64,000 nucleotides of DNA, taken from Phyto melanocephala (lineage: Eukaryota; Arthropoda; Insecta; Diptera; Rhinophoridae). The notes under the pieces were generated by a model. That model saw nothing but the letters and a program-made list of their open reading frames with translations. It made no database searches and was not told the DNA's origin. Location: assembly GCA_941918925.1 (NCBI GenBank), contig OW799234.1, positions 67,389,043-67,453,042 of the forward strand, given 5' to 3'. Positions 35,401-47,099 of this stretch are shown piece after piece. The position numbers and the translations under genes were made by a program. Numbering within the stretch: position 1 is the stretch's first letter; each line of letters begins with the position of its first letter.

Positions 35401-35865
35401 TCGTAAACTAAATAAACTTTCTTTTCTGTCAAACAGTTTTTTTAAAATTTCCACAGTTTCAACAAAAGTAACGTCACGAGGTTTTCTGGGAAGTATGTAA
35501 TCCTTGTATTTATTAAACACCGCCGTACTTACTTTTCGCAACAATAACCTAACCTTTGATTGATCATCCAGGTCTTGCGCTTCGGTTTCAAAATTATCCT
35601 CATATCTGTCATACCACGTTGAAAATATTTGACCATCTTCTGGTTCATATGAGAACTCACGAATATTTTTGGATATTATATCCATTAAGGCCTCTGGTGC
35701 TGTGGATGAACTAGATGCTGGTACAGACGAATTAGATGCAGGTGTGGAGGTACTGTTTTGTGAGATGTTTATAAGCATTTCCATCAACCTTTGTTGCTTG
35801 TCCATAGACTCTTGCTGGCGTACTAAAATTTCACCCACGACATTTTCTAAGGACCTCGTTGCCAT
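32401..35865 (-). pseudogene. Gypsy gag-pol polyprotein, broken at the integrase
   Basis: I start it at the ATG at 35865 (MATRSLENVV); an upstream extension to 35871 would use GTG and is unlikely. Domains in order: gag (1 to about 270), two zinc knuckles CWQCGQMHFVRDC and CSQCNRIGHKEGFC (about 277-310), aspartic protease with HDTGSDVTI (about 360), reverse transcriptase with LRICGDYSTGLNAQ and the YLDDVV catalytic box (about 645), RNase H from AADASNVGLGAY to TDHKPLLAIF (about 795-875), integrase His/Cys zinc domain ending NCSKC (about 1020-1060), then catalytic Asp in HIDIAG and in VSDNGTQF. The frame ends seven codons later because a T run is one base short. Everything else is intact. Plus-strand frames such as 34430-34975 are shadows. 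Confidence 0.95.
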
Positions 35866-35881
35866 TTTCACCTCGTCGCCA
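35866..35881 (-). other. tRNA primer-binding site
   Basis: Two bases after the 5' LTR the minus strand reads TGGCGACGAGGTGAAA. A TGG start is expected for pairing with a tRNA CCA end. I could not assign the tRNA. Confidence 0.6.
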
Positions 35882-35883
35882 AA

Positions 35884-36089
35884 TGTTATGTTTCTTTATA
35901 CTCACGTTGTGATTTAACTATAGAAACAATCTTAATATTTGAATAGTCTTGTAATTCAATCTTTATTGACTCTCTAGTGCAAATATCAAACTTAGAATGA
36001 ATAAATAAAGATAAATGCAATTATACCGTTACACAGACTACCAAGTCACCACAGGGTAATACCGACTTCATTCTTTGGCATTGCCAACA
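35884..36089 (-). repeat. Gypsy 5' LTR
   Basis: 206 bp, one mismatch to the LTR at 31291-31496. On the minus strand it would hold the promoter and contains AATAAAG (polyadenylation-like). Confidence 0.95.
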
Positions 36090-36373
36090 ATATGATTGTG
36101 TGGTAGTGCATTTATAATTTGCTCAGTAGGTGCAGCTTTCCAAATGTCTATGTAATGCTGATCACTTTTGGGTGGATTTGTCTGAAATACGGTTAAGTCT
36201 CTTTTCAACAAATTTTAATACCGCGATAAAAATTTTTTTCTCTGCCCTTAAGATATTCATAAAGTTACTATAAAAGGCTTATATTTACGTGTTAATTTCT
36301 AAGTGAAATTAAAGCGTGTGATGCTGGTGGCATTTGGTTCTATTATTACAAGTTGGCGTTAACTTAAACAAAT

Positions 36374-36425
36374 AAGAGTAATATATTCCGCCATGCCGAA
36401 TCTGTTAAAATCCTTCACCATCATG
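36374..36425 (-). repeat. Helentron-like 3' end fragment
   Basis: A minus-strand remnant with a mutated hairpin (ATTCGGC versus GCGGAAT) followed by TACTCTTATTTG. The rest of the element is not recognisable. Confidence 0.5.
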
Positions 36426-36496
36426 TACATAAGTTTAATTACTACATCCAGGATTTCAGATTTAATGTTATACTCAATTTTTCTTTATTATTTTCG

Positions 36497-36910
36497 ATGC
36501 CATCTTTGATTTTGAATCTTAACATTGTTGGCTGTATTCTACTTATCAGGCCCTTTCGTTTGATGCCCTTATTGATAGCGTTTAGAAAACAATTTTCCGC
36601 CATTTTATTTAGGGCGCCATCTTATATTTCAACTTATTCATAGTTCACCTTTCGTTTGTTATCAAAATTGTGGGTTTTAAATAGGAAAAGCCGTTATTAC
36701 TGTAATTAGATTCATATATCTGTCATTTTATTTCGGACGCCATTTTGGATTTTAACTATTTCATGGTTTACTTTATTCTACTGGGGCTCTGTTCTCGTTC
36801 TGTGAAATTAAATATTTTTGTACGTCATATTGTATCGTGCAACCAAAAACTTTCACAGAACGAAAATTAAGCTCCTGGTCTGGCACTTTCGTTTGATACT
36901 AATATTAAGG
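36497..36910 (+). repeat. Degenerate tandem repeat (GCCAT-type units)
   Basis: Units near 36497, 36611 and 36737 each contain a 'gccatctt' or 'gccatttt' word, then 'gattttaa', and 'tttcgtttgatac' follows at about 36562, 36652 and 36890. The period is roughly 113-126 bp. A hairpin pairing GTTCTCGTTCTGTGAA with TTCACAGAACGAAAAT (36790-36868) sits inside, possibly a tiny MITE. The reverse of the 'gtttgatac' word recurs near 57130. Confidence 0.5.
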
Positions 36911-37007
36911 GGGTTGTTGTGAATACAGCTTTTTAGAGTGTATTACATTTTGCTGGTGAAATTTTTTCCTTCCACCATGATTTCTAGAAGTTAAAAAAAA
37001 AATTAAT

Positions 37008-37097
37008 TTTCGTTTGTGATACAAACAATTGTTATTGCATGACGTTTTGAAGGGTATATATGATTTGGCACGGCCGAATATAGCACTATTACTTGTT
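37008..37097 (+). repeat. Family B 3' end fragment
   Basis: Reads GATACAAACAATTGTTATTG, then TTTGAAGGGTATATATGATT, the hairpin and CACTATTACTTG. The 5' part is absent. Confidence 0.7.
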
Positions 37098-37099
37098 TT

Positions 37100-37435
37100 T
37101 TTGCTTTTCTTTTGCCATATATTTACATGAAAAAACAACAACAACTTAATTTAGATTTTATACAAAAACTCATCAATATTATTTTTTTCTCAAACTTTTA
37201 AACCAAAGAAAATGTTTATGGAAAATTAAATGTCTATGTACTTGAGATAAAAAGAATTCATGATTTTATAACGATGCATCATGGTAAAATAAACAAAAAA
37301 CAAAATTTTATTATCATAAAACCAATAGAGAGAATTCGAATATTCAGCTAAAAAGATATCACTTCATTTACTACAATGCCTGACATTAATGATGATGGAA
37401 GATTTTTTTCCTTAAACATTTTTAAGTTACGTTAC
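37100..37435. other. AT-rich non-coding stretch
   Basis: No feature recognised. Confidence 0.4.
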
Positions 37436-37438
37436 TTA

Positions 37439-38012
37439 TACCATTGACAGACGACAGCGTTAATTTGCATTAAAACTCTTAATTCAAATTAACTTATGAT
37501 TTATCCCCACTCCAATGTGTATTAGATTTCACGTAAATGCACTAAATCATATTGAATTTATAGTGAATTTAGCAATTTCAATATGGCAACACGGTCGACA
37601 ATCAATCAAAAAATCAAAAATGTAAAATTAAAATAGATTCGATATGTTGAACGTTTTTACATATTTTTTGGAAAGCCTTTCTGTTTTGGTGAAAGTTTTC
37701 CTTAATACTGGTATCGTCCATCGTAAGCACGTCACTCTCCCAAAAAGTGCTGTTACGGTCCTTTAACAAAATACCATACATATATAACCTCCATGAAAAG
37801 ATACCATTAAACCTACGAATTTCCACAATTTCCTTTCTCTTATTTCAAAGTGTCCTTCTGCCATCCCAACTTGTAGCAACATGTTCAGATTTGTGATTGC
37901 TAGTGCGTTTACAATTTTTACTAAATGCAAAAACTGTCGTCTGTCACAGCAAAATTTTAATTTGCATTAGTAATATTCTAATGCAAATTAACGTTGCCGT
38001 CTGTCTATGGTA
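37439..38012. mobile_element. MITE with TTA target duplication (PIF/Harbinger-type)
   Basis: Terminal inverted repeats of 34 bp begin TACCATTGACAGACG on the left and TACCATAGACAGACG on the right, and end GTTAATTTGCATTA, with four mismatches by eye. TTA flanks both sides (37436-37438, 38013-38015). Length 574 bp; no coding sequence. Confidence 0.85.
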
Positions 38013-38218
38013 TTAGATAAAAACAAAAATTTTACTAAAATTTAAAAAGAGTGGCGTAAAAGTCTATTTTTAAATGAGAACTTTGAAGTTACGTATGTAC
38101 AACTTGTGGGCTGCACATTACGATAAGAGAAAATAGATTCAATTTTTTAATTAAAAAAAATATATTTTTTGAAATACAAATATAGTATAAATCAGCTCCA
38201 CAAATAATTTTTAAATTT

Positions 38219-39873
38219 AACAAGTAAGAGCACTGTGCCGAATCTTTTATACCCACCACCAATTTTGTGTACATTTAAAGCACAATATTTATTATTTTGT
38301 TAATCGCTATAGAATAATCTCTTTATAATAAAATATGTATCACTTTCTTTGTAGAGGGTGGTTAAATTTTAAGGGCCCATGTTGAAGGTGAACCACACCT
38401 AACGTCAAATTTGTTTTCTGCATTTCGTTTGACATTTCTCACTCTCAGACTAACTCAATTTGAACAGTGCAAATGAGCAACGCGTTAAAGTTATTTAAGT
38501 TTAAATTGGCGTTCAAATCAAAATGCATTTTGTGCACTATGAGGTTGTTTTGGTCATCATAATCGTTCAAATTCGTCCACAATCGGGAGAATTTTAAAAA
38601 ATATTTAAATTTCTGAAAACAGGTCTGTATAAAATGTTACAACATCTGTGAATGCCTTCTTAGTTCGTTGAATGGGAACCATTGCAGTTTTTTGCAATAG
38701 TCTGGCAAAAGGGCAGTCAACCTCGACTCATCATCATGCCCAACAATTGAGCATCAACATTGTCATTGAAAATTTGGACCATCAGATAGAGGAGTGGTGC
38801 CAAGGATGGGGGGGGGGGGGCATTTGGCCGATATTTTGTTAAATACATAATTGAACCATACAAATATTATCATTATAAAAAGAAATTATAATAATTTCCT
38901 AAATAATTTGTGTTTTATTTAAAATCAACATCGGCCCTTAAAGTTTAACCACCCTTTATAACTTCGATATGCTACTAAAATGCTTTCGTAAATTTAGTCT
39001 TTCAATAAAAGTGGGCGTTAAAGTAGGCGTGTCAATAAAGTTTCTGCTAATAAATACAACTTAGATATTTCAATATAGTCCTTTATTTTCCCAACAACTT
39101 TGTCAATAGAGAAATTACATGAATTTAAGATAAGCCGTTATATGGGAGGTAGGCGTCAAAATGGGCGTGTCACCTAAATTTTCTGGCATAGATGTTTCAA
39201 TATAGTTCTTTGTTATTCCAAAATCTCTATTCATAGAGATATTATAAGAATTTGAGAGAAAAAGTTATACGGGAGGTGGGCGTTAAAGTGGGCATGTCAC
39301 ATTTATTTTCCGTTAGTGCAAAGCCCCTGACCAAAAAGCAATTTATTAGGTTTTAAATTTTGAATATACTGAAAAATACACTGCGCGGTATAAATTTTCT
39401 TACATTTTGATTTATAACTCCCTTCCTAGTGCATACATTTAAGCAATTTTTAGGAAGAAACATTGTTTTTGCTCATGAAGTGTATATTTGGAGTTTCATG
39501 ACTCTACGTTGATGGATGGTGGACACAACTCCATTTTATTCGATGTTCGAAAGACACGGTTTTTTCGACATACTCTTGCATTACGTGCTTTAACTCTCTT
39601 CCTAATATTCCGACTTAGCCCATTTACAATTCCGAAGAAACCTTGTGCATAAGACATATTCTGGCAAAATTTGAGCCCTCTAGCTTTTTCGGTGCGACCT
39701 CTATCGTACTTTCAACAGACGGACAGACGGACGGACATACCTGGATCGTCATAAAATGAAACCCCGATTCAGAGGATATATACTTTATTGGGTCTAAAAT
39801 GGATATTTCGATGTGTTACAAATGGAATGACAATATGGATATACCCCCACCAGTTTTTTGGTGGCGGGTATAA
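38219..39873 (-). repeat. Helentron-like family A element, full length, interrupted
   Basis: On the minus strand it begins TATACCCGCCACCAAAAAAC, contains a (GTCY)n tract (39710-39740), the long body with repeated GGGCGT words, and ends with GGTGGTGGGTATAAAAGATT, a truncated hairpin and CTCTTACTTG. The mariner derivative at 38354-38956 is inserted near its 3' end; outside it the element is about 1.05 kb, as in the copy at 43624. Confidence 0.85.
38354..38956 (+). mobile_element. mariner deletion derivative (non-autonomous), copy 1
   Basis: Starts GAGGGTGGTTAAATTTTAAG after TA and ends with the inverse of AAGGGTGGTTAAACTTTAAG before TA (38957-38958). It keeps the N-terminal transposase region in decayed form and the very C-terminus, joined by a deletion of the whole catalytic domain; a run of 12 G's lies at about 38809-38820. 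The same deletion occurs at 44797-45420, so this shortened form was itself mobile. The parent family is at 21350. Confidence 0.85.
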
Positions 39874-40164
39874 AAAAAAACAAATTGGAGTTAGTAATAA
39901 ACACTAAGCTAATGATGTCCTAAATTCAGTAATTTTTCTTAAAAACTTTGTCTACCTACTTAACTGGTGGCTAGAGCAGGACAAAAATAGTGATAAAATG
40001 AAAGATAATAACAAACAAAAGAAAAAGGGTTGCTGTTGGGTAAACTTAAATCTAACTCATTGTGGTAAAAATATATAAAAAAGGGAAAACTCAAGTAGTT
40101 ACCGAATTCAATTAACTTAAATCCCAGGATTTAAATAGATGATATTTACAACCAACATGTAACC

Positions 40165-40235
40165 ACCGATCAAAGAGTGCTGATGATGAAATCGTAGCTG
40201 GTTTCGAAAATGCATTCCACTCGGCTAGTTTTGGT
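40165..40235 (+). ncRNA. Type I hammerhead ribozyme motif, copy 1
   Basis: In order: ACCGA (outer stem I), GAGTG (inner stem I, 40175-40179), core CTGATGA (40180-40186), one extra T, stem II GAAATC with loop GTAGCT and GGTTTC, core GAAA, a palindromic stem III covering AATGCATT (40209-40216), predicted cleavage after C40217, CACTC closing inner stem I, a 3' internal-loop strand, and TTGGT closing outer stem I. All invariant core bases are present. The palindromic short stem III would favour dimers, as in ribozymes of Penelope-like elements and retrozymes. The extra T before stem II departs from the textbook core. Sequence outside the ribozyme is not shared with the other copies. Confidence 0.7.
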
Positions 40236-40650
40236 AAAAAATATAATTTTTCAGATTATTCTTTCATTTATCACAATTAATAAAAAAAATTCTTTGTAAC
40301 AATAAGAATGTTAAGAATGTTGTTACAATTAAAAATGTCTGTAAAAACGCAATCGACTAATAATAAAAAAAAATTATTTTCTTTTATGCCTACAACATAT
40401 TTGATATTTTCTTCTTCTTTATTTTCATTGGGGCCCCAATTTGGGGATATACCACAGAAATATTCTTGACATAAATAAAAACGATTACCTGGCTTAATTA
40501 AAATTGCCATCATATTGCTCATATTCCAAATGAAAGTGTCTCTGATATTATAATTTCTAATATATGGAATGAAAATATTGAATACGACAGCACAGGAATA
40601 AACAAGTTTAAATCAGAAGGTAAAAAAGATGCATGATAAGGTAAAAAAAT
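40236..40650. other. AT-rich non-coding stretch
   Basis: No feature recognised; the frame at 40277-40522 has no family resemblance. Confidence 0.4.
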
Positions 40651-40653
40651 ATA

Positions 40654-40976
40654 CAGTCGTGTCTGGATATAGTGAACTAACTTTTGCAAGGCTTATTCAT
40701 AGTATCCAGGTTGTTCTCTATATCAAGGTTGAAATTTTTGTTCAAAAACTCGTTTTATTTACTAAAAATACATGTAAATGCAATAGCTGATTAGAAACAA
40801 TTTGAGCACATAAAGGAAATATATCTACTTATGTATTTAAGTTTAATAAAAGAATTGTTGTTGAAGTTGTTTTCAAAATTTTGTTCACTAATAGAGTTTT
40901 TCACTATTTAGAGTACTCCATGCAAAAATTTTGGTGTTCTCTATATGGAGGTGTTCACTATATCTAGACACGACTG
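40654..40976. mobile_element. pogo-type MITE
   Basis: 24-bp terminal inverted repeats starting CAGTCGTGTCTGGATATAG with one mismatch (CAGTCGTGTCTAGATATAG on the other end). TA on both sides (40652-40653, 40977-40978). Length 323 bp, no coding sequence. Subterminal 'gttctctatat' words repeat. Confidence 0.85.
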
Positions 40977-40978
40977 TA

Positions 40979-42639
40979 TATTGAATCTTTTATTATCTTT
41001 TTTTTATCTAAACCAATAAGACTCAACGTTTTTCCGAAAGCATGGTAAGGTTTCAAAGTCTTCAACGGGCTATTCTTTAATATTATTTCCACACACATAT
41101 TTAAAAAGAAATTAAATTAAATTATCGTTTAAAAAAAGTTTCGTATTTTTAACAAATTTAAATTTTTTAATTAAATTACAAAGACCTACATACATCTGTG
41201 TAATGTAATTATGTTGTTAAGATTTTATTGCAAATAAAATTTTAATTTAATCAACACCACTTCACATACTCGCACTTAAGGTTTTCTGCATCTTCACAAA
41301 CATGCTTAGATAGTCCTGATAAATAGATTTAACAATATAAAAGTTCAAATTTAATTGTTATTACAACTTGATGCTATTTATGGTGTGTAAGTTTATGTGC
41401 AATAATGTGTATGTATGTGTGTGCACATGTGGTTTTTGAGGTTGTTTTTTTGCAAAAAAAAAACTTTTTTAATCGTTATTGAGGTCAAAACTCAACCATA
41501 AAATGTGGTAAAAGTGGTTAAAAAGTTTTCAAGTTACAGAATTGAATAGAATAAAATTAAAGGAAACAATAAAAGTGAAAAGTGCATTTACAAATTCTTA
41601 TATTTTAGAAATTTAAAGTTTAAAATTATATTTATTTCAAAAGATAAAACAAATAGAGAAGAGATTTTGCAAAACTATGGCTATTATTAACATAACCACA
41701 TGCCTAGAATTTAGAAATTAATGAGCCTTGAACACCTTTTCATTTCTTTTCTTTTTTTGTTCATGCCAAACTACAGACATATTTAATAAACCTTAATACA
41801 CAACCACTTGGTGGCTGCAAACATTATTGATGAATCAACAAAAAGAATAAGATACACACAGCAACACACACATACATCCATATATAATGACAAGCAGACA
41901 TTGCAAGGATATCAAACATACTACGTTTAGCCCCACATAGATTAGATTGGCCTTCATTTGCATGGAAAAGAAAACGTCATCAGTGATCAATGATTCCTAT
42001 TATTTTATTATCGATTTTTTTCTTATAACATCTCTAACTTATACAAAACTTGTTTTCAAGTTCTTAGCCTTATTTATTTTTTTAAGAGATCAACACTGGT
42101 TGCACCCTAATGTATATTGAAACCAATGAGAAAAATTGACTTGATAATCCATTTTATGAAAACATGAGAAATGTTAAAGTGGTTGTGCGGTTAAAACCTT
42201 AAGGGCAATAAGTTAAATATTCCTAAGGTCATGTTTGTGATAATAATGATGAGGACGATGTTGCTGATGGACATGGATGTAAATGATTGAATGAAACGAG
42301 TAACAAAGAGGCCGACTGTATAAATGATGGTAAGAAATCACTTACGCTTTATAATTCTGCTGTAACTTAAATATTTTGTAGTAACAAACGTAAAGTTATT
42401 TTAGTGATTTTTGTTATTTTCGCTTACTTAAAATAATAAACAAAATAAAAAGTTTTTTTTTCCGATTTTGTTACCTGTTTGAACCACCAATCCATTATAC
42501 ATTAAAACAATTTTTCAACATTTTAAACTGTTCTCAATTTCATGTCTTCTGATTGACAGTTCAACAAAGAATTTCAAAATAATTTCAAAAATATCTTAAA
42601 TAATATTATTGGGGAGGGTAGAAATTTTCAATTTCATAA
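40979..42639. other. AT-rich non-coding stretch
   Basis: Contains TG/TA-rich simple sequence (41390-41440) and no recognisable repeats or genes. Confidence 0.45.
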
Positions 42640-42955
42640 ATCTTTACCTCGACATCGCCTGGACCCGCGTGAGGTATTAAAATATCAGAAATATTCGGGA
42701 GAAGATCATGCAACACATACTTACATACATACAAACATACATACATCGAATCCCAGCTGAGCCAAAAATAGTTTTTCTCTTATTTTTTATTTTAAATATT
42801 ATTTATATATTTTAATTGATTTTTTTTTATTTTTTTCTTTAATTTTTTTTGTTAACTCAATTTATAATTTTACAATGGGATGTTGTCTTTGCATGATTAC
42901 ACTTTGTGAAGGGTATATAAGATTTGGCACGGCCGACTATATATCACTCACTTGT
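42640..42955 (+). repeat. Family B element, 3' half
   Basis: Begins within the conserved 'cgacatcgcctggacccg' block, includes 'gaatcccagctgagcca', the A/T tract, GTGAAGGGTATATAAGATT, a slightly mutated hairpin (CGGC/GCCGA) and TCACTTG. Confidence 0.75.
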
Positions 42956-43618
42956 TTTTGTTTAGTATCCTTTAGCCAGTCATCATGGAAAGACTCACAC
43001 CACAACAGTGTCGCACAGCGTTCTGTGAGAAATATTTTTCGTGAGATTTAAGGAACTTGCGGTGTTTATAATCGATCAATTGAAAGCATTTTTGCCAAAA
43101 CCCATGGATTCATTAATAAACAATCAGAATAAATAAAATTTAAAATAACGGTATGCCAATGGTAACCATTATCGCAGCCAAAATTCAAGCGCATAGTCTC
43201 GATGAATTCTGGTTTTAACAAGACGGTGCGACGAGCCATGCAGCGCAATTTCTTAGCAATGGACTTATTAAGACATTATTTCGGTCATTGAGAATGTGCG
43301 ACATCACACGTTAGGACTATTCCCTCAGGGAATTTGTAAAATCTAAGGTCCTCAGGAATAAGTAAGCTGCGATTACCGCCTTGAAAGCCATCCTTACTAG
43401 TGTTATTTTCGAAATACCAGTCGCTATACTCAACCAAGTCGTCCAAAATTGTACCTTCCGGTGGCCCACCTTATTCGTGGATTTGGCTAACATTTTATAA
43501 TTTTTAAATAGCAAATGTCATAAATTGTTCTTTTAATCGATAAAAATATATTAAGTTTAATTATAAATTTGTGTATTTTCTTTCACATTAAAATCAAACT
43601 TTAATATGAATCACCCGA
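42956..43618 (+). mobile_element. mariner relic
   Basis: Carries MERLTPQQC at 42985, a broken helix-turn-helix, LDEFWF then QDGATSHAAQFL and a CDIT piece, all with stops and shifts. The 3' end inverse of CGGGTGATTCATATT meets TA at 43619-43620. Same family as 27288-28154 by its end and sequence. The 5' end is lost at the junction with the family B repeat. Confidence 0.75.
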
Positions 43619-43623
43619 TACAT

Positions 43624-44697
43624 ATTTTTTATACCCGCCACCAAAAAAAAGGTGGGGGTATATTGATTTTGTCATTCCGTTTGTAACACATCGAAATATC
43701 CATTTTAGACCCCATAAAGTATATATATTCTGAATCAGGGTTTGATTTGATGAAGATCTAGCTATGTCCGTCCGTCTGTCCGTCTGTTGAAAGCACGATA
43801 AAGGTCGGACCGTGTCCTTCGAACATCGAATAAAATGTAATTGTGTCCAAACTCATTAACGTACAGTCATGAAACTTCGAATACATATTGCCCGAGTAAA
43901 AACAATATTTTTTTTTTAGAAAATTGCTTAAATCCTTGCATTACAAAAGGAGGTATAAATCAAAATGTGCGAAAATTTATACCGCACAGAATATATTTTA
44001 AATTTAAAACGTAATAAAACTGACAAAATTAGATACACGATTCTGAAATTTTGCAAACATTGCTTTTTGGACAAAGGCCTTGTTCTAACGGAAAATAAAT
44101 GTGACACGCCCACTTTTACGCCCATCTAATAATTCTTCTATGAATAAAGATTTTGGAACAATAATGGACAATATTGAAATACCTAAGTTGTATTTATTAG
44201 CAGAAACAGCTTCGACACGCCTACTATAACGCCCACTTTTCACGCTATCAACTGTTAATGAAATTATAAAGCTCATTAAATCGACAAAATTAGAGGTATG
44301 ATGGCGAAATTTGCTACAGATATCCTTCTAGTCAATGTGATTGTTATGCCGGAAAATATAGGTGACAAGCCTAATTTTCCGCACACCTCCCATATAACGG
44401 TTTATCTTAAATTTATAAAATTTCTCTGTGGACAGAGTGTTAGGAAGAATAAAGGACTATATTGAAATATCTGTTTTATTTATAATCAGAAACTATATTG
44501 ACATGCCTACTTTAATGCCCGCTTTCATTGAAAGACTAAATTTACGAAAACATTTTACATATTTAAGTATAAAGAGATTATTCCATAATGATTACTGTTA
44601 ATATTAAAATAATATATTCTGTGCTAAAAAAAAAAGGACATCAAATTGGTGGTGGGTATAAAAGATTCGGCACAGCCGAATATAGTGCCCTTACTAG
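43624..44697 (+). repeat. Helentron-like family A element, full length
   Basis: Starts TATACCCGCCACC with a 5' hairpin to GGTGGGGGTATA, then 'ccataaagtatatat', (GTCY)n at 43768-43790, repeated GACACGCCCAC blocks, and the 3' end GGTGGTGGGTATAAAAGATT, hairpin ATTCGGC/GCCGAAT with loop ACA, and CCCTTACTAG. This is the reference copy for the family in this window. Confidence 0.85.
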
Positions 44698-44796
44698 CTT
44701 TTGTTGGCGTTATCATTTTTATGATTTGTCAACACTGCAATAGCTTTATTAATGTCAGGACAGTGTTGTATTGATTTTCTTTTTGTGCCTTAAATA

Positions 44797-45420
44797 AAGG
44801 GTGGTTAAATGTTAAAAGCCGATGTTGAATGTGAACCACACCTAAACGTCAAGTTTTATTTTTTTGCATTTCATTTGACATTTCTCAATCGCAGACTAAC
44901 TTAATTTGAACGATGGAAAGATATACAATCGAGCAACGCGTTAAAGTTATTCAACTTATTATGAAAATGGGCGTTCCATTCCAAATGCAGGTCGTGCAAT
45001 TCGTGATTCTGTTGGTCAACAAAAACGTTCAAACTCGTCCACAATCGGGAGAATTGTAAAAAATATTTAAATTTCAGCAAAACAGTTCTGTATAAAATGT
45101 AAAAACATCTGTGAATGCCTTCTTAGTTCGTTGAATTGGAACCACTGCTGGTTTTTGCGATAGTGTGGCAAAAGAGCAGTCAACCTTGACTCATCATCGT
45201 GCCCAACAATTGAACTTTAACATTGTCATAGAAAATTTGGACCATCGGATGGAGGAGTGGGCCAAGGATGGGGGGGGGGGGTTATTTGGCCGATATTTTG
45301 TTAAGTACATAATTGAGCAATTCAAATATTATCATTATAAAAACAAATGACAATAATTTCCTAAATAATTTATGTTTTATTCAAAATCAACATTGGCCCT
45401 AAAAATTTAACTACTATTTA
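44797..45420 (+). mobile_element. mariner deletion derivative (non-autonomous), copy 2
   Basis: Begins AAGGGTGGTTAAATG after TA. The transposase start MERYTIEQRVKVIQL is visible at 44914, with helix-turn-helix remnants to about 45180, then the same catalytic-domain deletion as 38354-38956, LDHRMEEW and a run of 10 G's (45270-45279). The 3' end is mutated but meets TA near 45421. Confidence 0.85.
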
Positions 45421-47095
45421 TATTACAAGCTATTGGGCTTCCAATTCTGGATTGGTTTGATCAATAGAACTCATTGCGACACTCAGTTCTATATGTGGTG
45501 AAATCCTTTATCTTTAAGTATATGTTTCTACGGTCCCATTAAGAAATATTTTAGTTTAATGGGCAAAAAAATAAAACCGCAAACACGCCCTTATTAAAAC
45601 CCCTTTAATGAAAATTTGATTTTTTTATTTAAAACATATTTGACAATTTTTAATAAAATTTTTTTATTTGCTTATGTATTTTATTCACATATTAAAAAAA
45701 ATGTGTGACTAATACAATGTTTTACCTCACCAACAATTTAAATTGTTCATGGCATTCGACCAACACTGTGTATTGTTTTTGTTTAATATTTTTTTGTTGT
45801 TTTGCTAACCATCATGAATTTATTTAAAAATAGTTTTGTAAAATGTATTCTTGTTTTAAGTTTAAATATTTCACATGAACATGTTTTAATCGACATCCAG
45901 TGAAAATAATACACTCTTTTCATGTTATTTTTTAATGTAAAAACTTTACACAAACAATTGTTTTGTTATTTGTACAATGTTGTGATATGATACGTGTAAA
46001 TTTAAAAATTTTTTGAAAGGTGTTGTTGATTACAAATTTTTTTTTCCTTTTTTTGTAAAGAAATATTATTTTAAAATTCAAATAATGTTTTTAAATTAAT
46101 TCCAAAATTTAAAAACAATTTTTGTTGTAATAAAAATTTTAAATTTTTAAATTACTTTTAAAGAAAGCCTTTAAATGTCACTGCTTTTGACATCTCTTGC
46201 CTAACACTGCACCATTTTTTTGGCCAAAAGTAAAAATTTGAATTTTTGCAAAGTTTAATTGTTTTGCTTTAATATAATAAAAATTATAACAATGTAAACA
46301 TAGCTTCTTAAATTTTTCAAACAAATTTTATTTCTATTACTTTAACAGTTGATTACGATTTCTAAAGCAAAGAGCCGTTATATACGACCATTTCTTGTCA
46401 TACATTTCTGAGAGTGATTGTACTGAGATCAAAGGAACAAAATTTTGTAGAAAACTCTCAAACAGACGAAAAAAATTCCGAAAGCGACGATGAATAAATT
46501 GAGAGTGGTGGTATTTTAAACCCATGTAAGTTACATTTAGTTGATGGTTTGGAATTCGAAAATCAAAATGTTCAATAAAATCCTTCTTAAACATGACTTC
46601 GTTTGTTACTTCATTAAATTGTTAAAATTAATTTCTACTGGTATATTCGAAAGGTAAGTGTACACTCGAAAAAATTAAAAAAAAGAAACAGTTTAGAAAA
46701 CCAGATTATTTATCAAAGATCTGAAGAAAACTTCAATGCGGGAACCTATAACTTGTAACCCCTTCTTAGAAGTAATTATTTGTTAATTTTTTAATTAAAT
46801 TTACATATGTTTATTCTTTCGGCCACTCCCTCTCTCTTAAGTGTTCACCGAAAGTCAAATGCAAAAAATCGTTCAAATCGGCCCACCCGTTTGGCTGTTT
46901 TTAATTTTGCCAAAAAAAGGTGTAAAATTTCCTATAGTGCACTGACTGGATGTATTTCAATTTTGTGTTTTTCCTTTGTTTAGTGTACGTTTTCGCAAAT
47001 CACTCTATTCTGGCTTAAGTTAAGTTTATTTTTAATAAACTTTCTAAAGCACTTTTAAATAAAACTAAATCGTAATCATTTAAAAATATTTAAAA
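45421..47095. other. AT-rich non-coding stretch
   Basis: No gene recognised. The minus-strand frame at 46337-46594 has no family signature. Both strands are dominated by A/T runs. Confidence 0.45.
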
Positions 47096-47099
47096 AATT

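Larger units (their letters stand above)
31291..36089 (-). mobile_element. Ty3/Gypsy LTR retrotransposon, nearly intact and young
   Basis: A 4799-bp element on the minus strand with 206-bp LTRs, a 5-bp target duplication ATATG (31286-31290 and 36090-36094), a primer-binding site and polypurine tract next to the LTRs, and one long gag-pol frame broken once in the integrase region. There is no envelope gene. A single gag-pol frame, short LTRs and two CCHC knuckles resemble the Mag-type lineage (inference). Confidence 0.95.

Noticed and set aside
35866..35871. Extended start of gag-pol at 35871
   Set aside because: It would need GTG and lies in the primer-binding region; the ATG at 35865 is the natural start.
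46337..46594. Possible host exon on the minus strand
   Set aside because: No domain, no supported splice pattern and no adjoining exons; best treated as chance.
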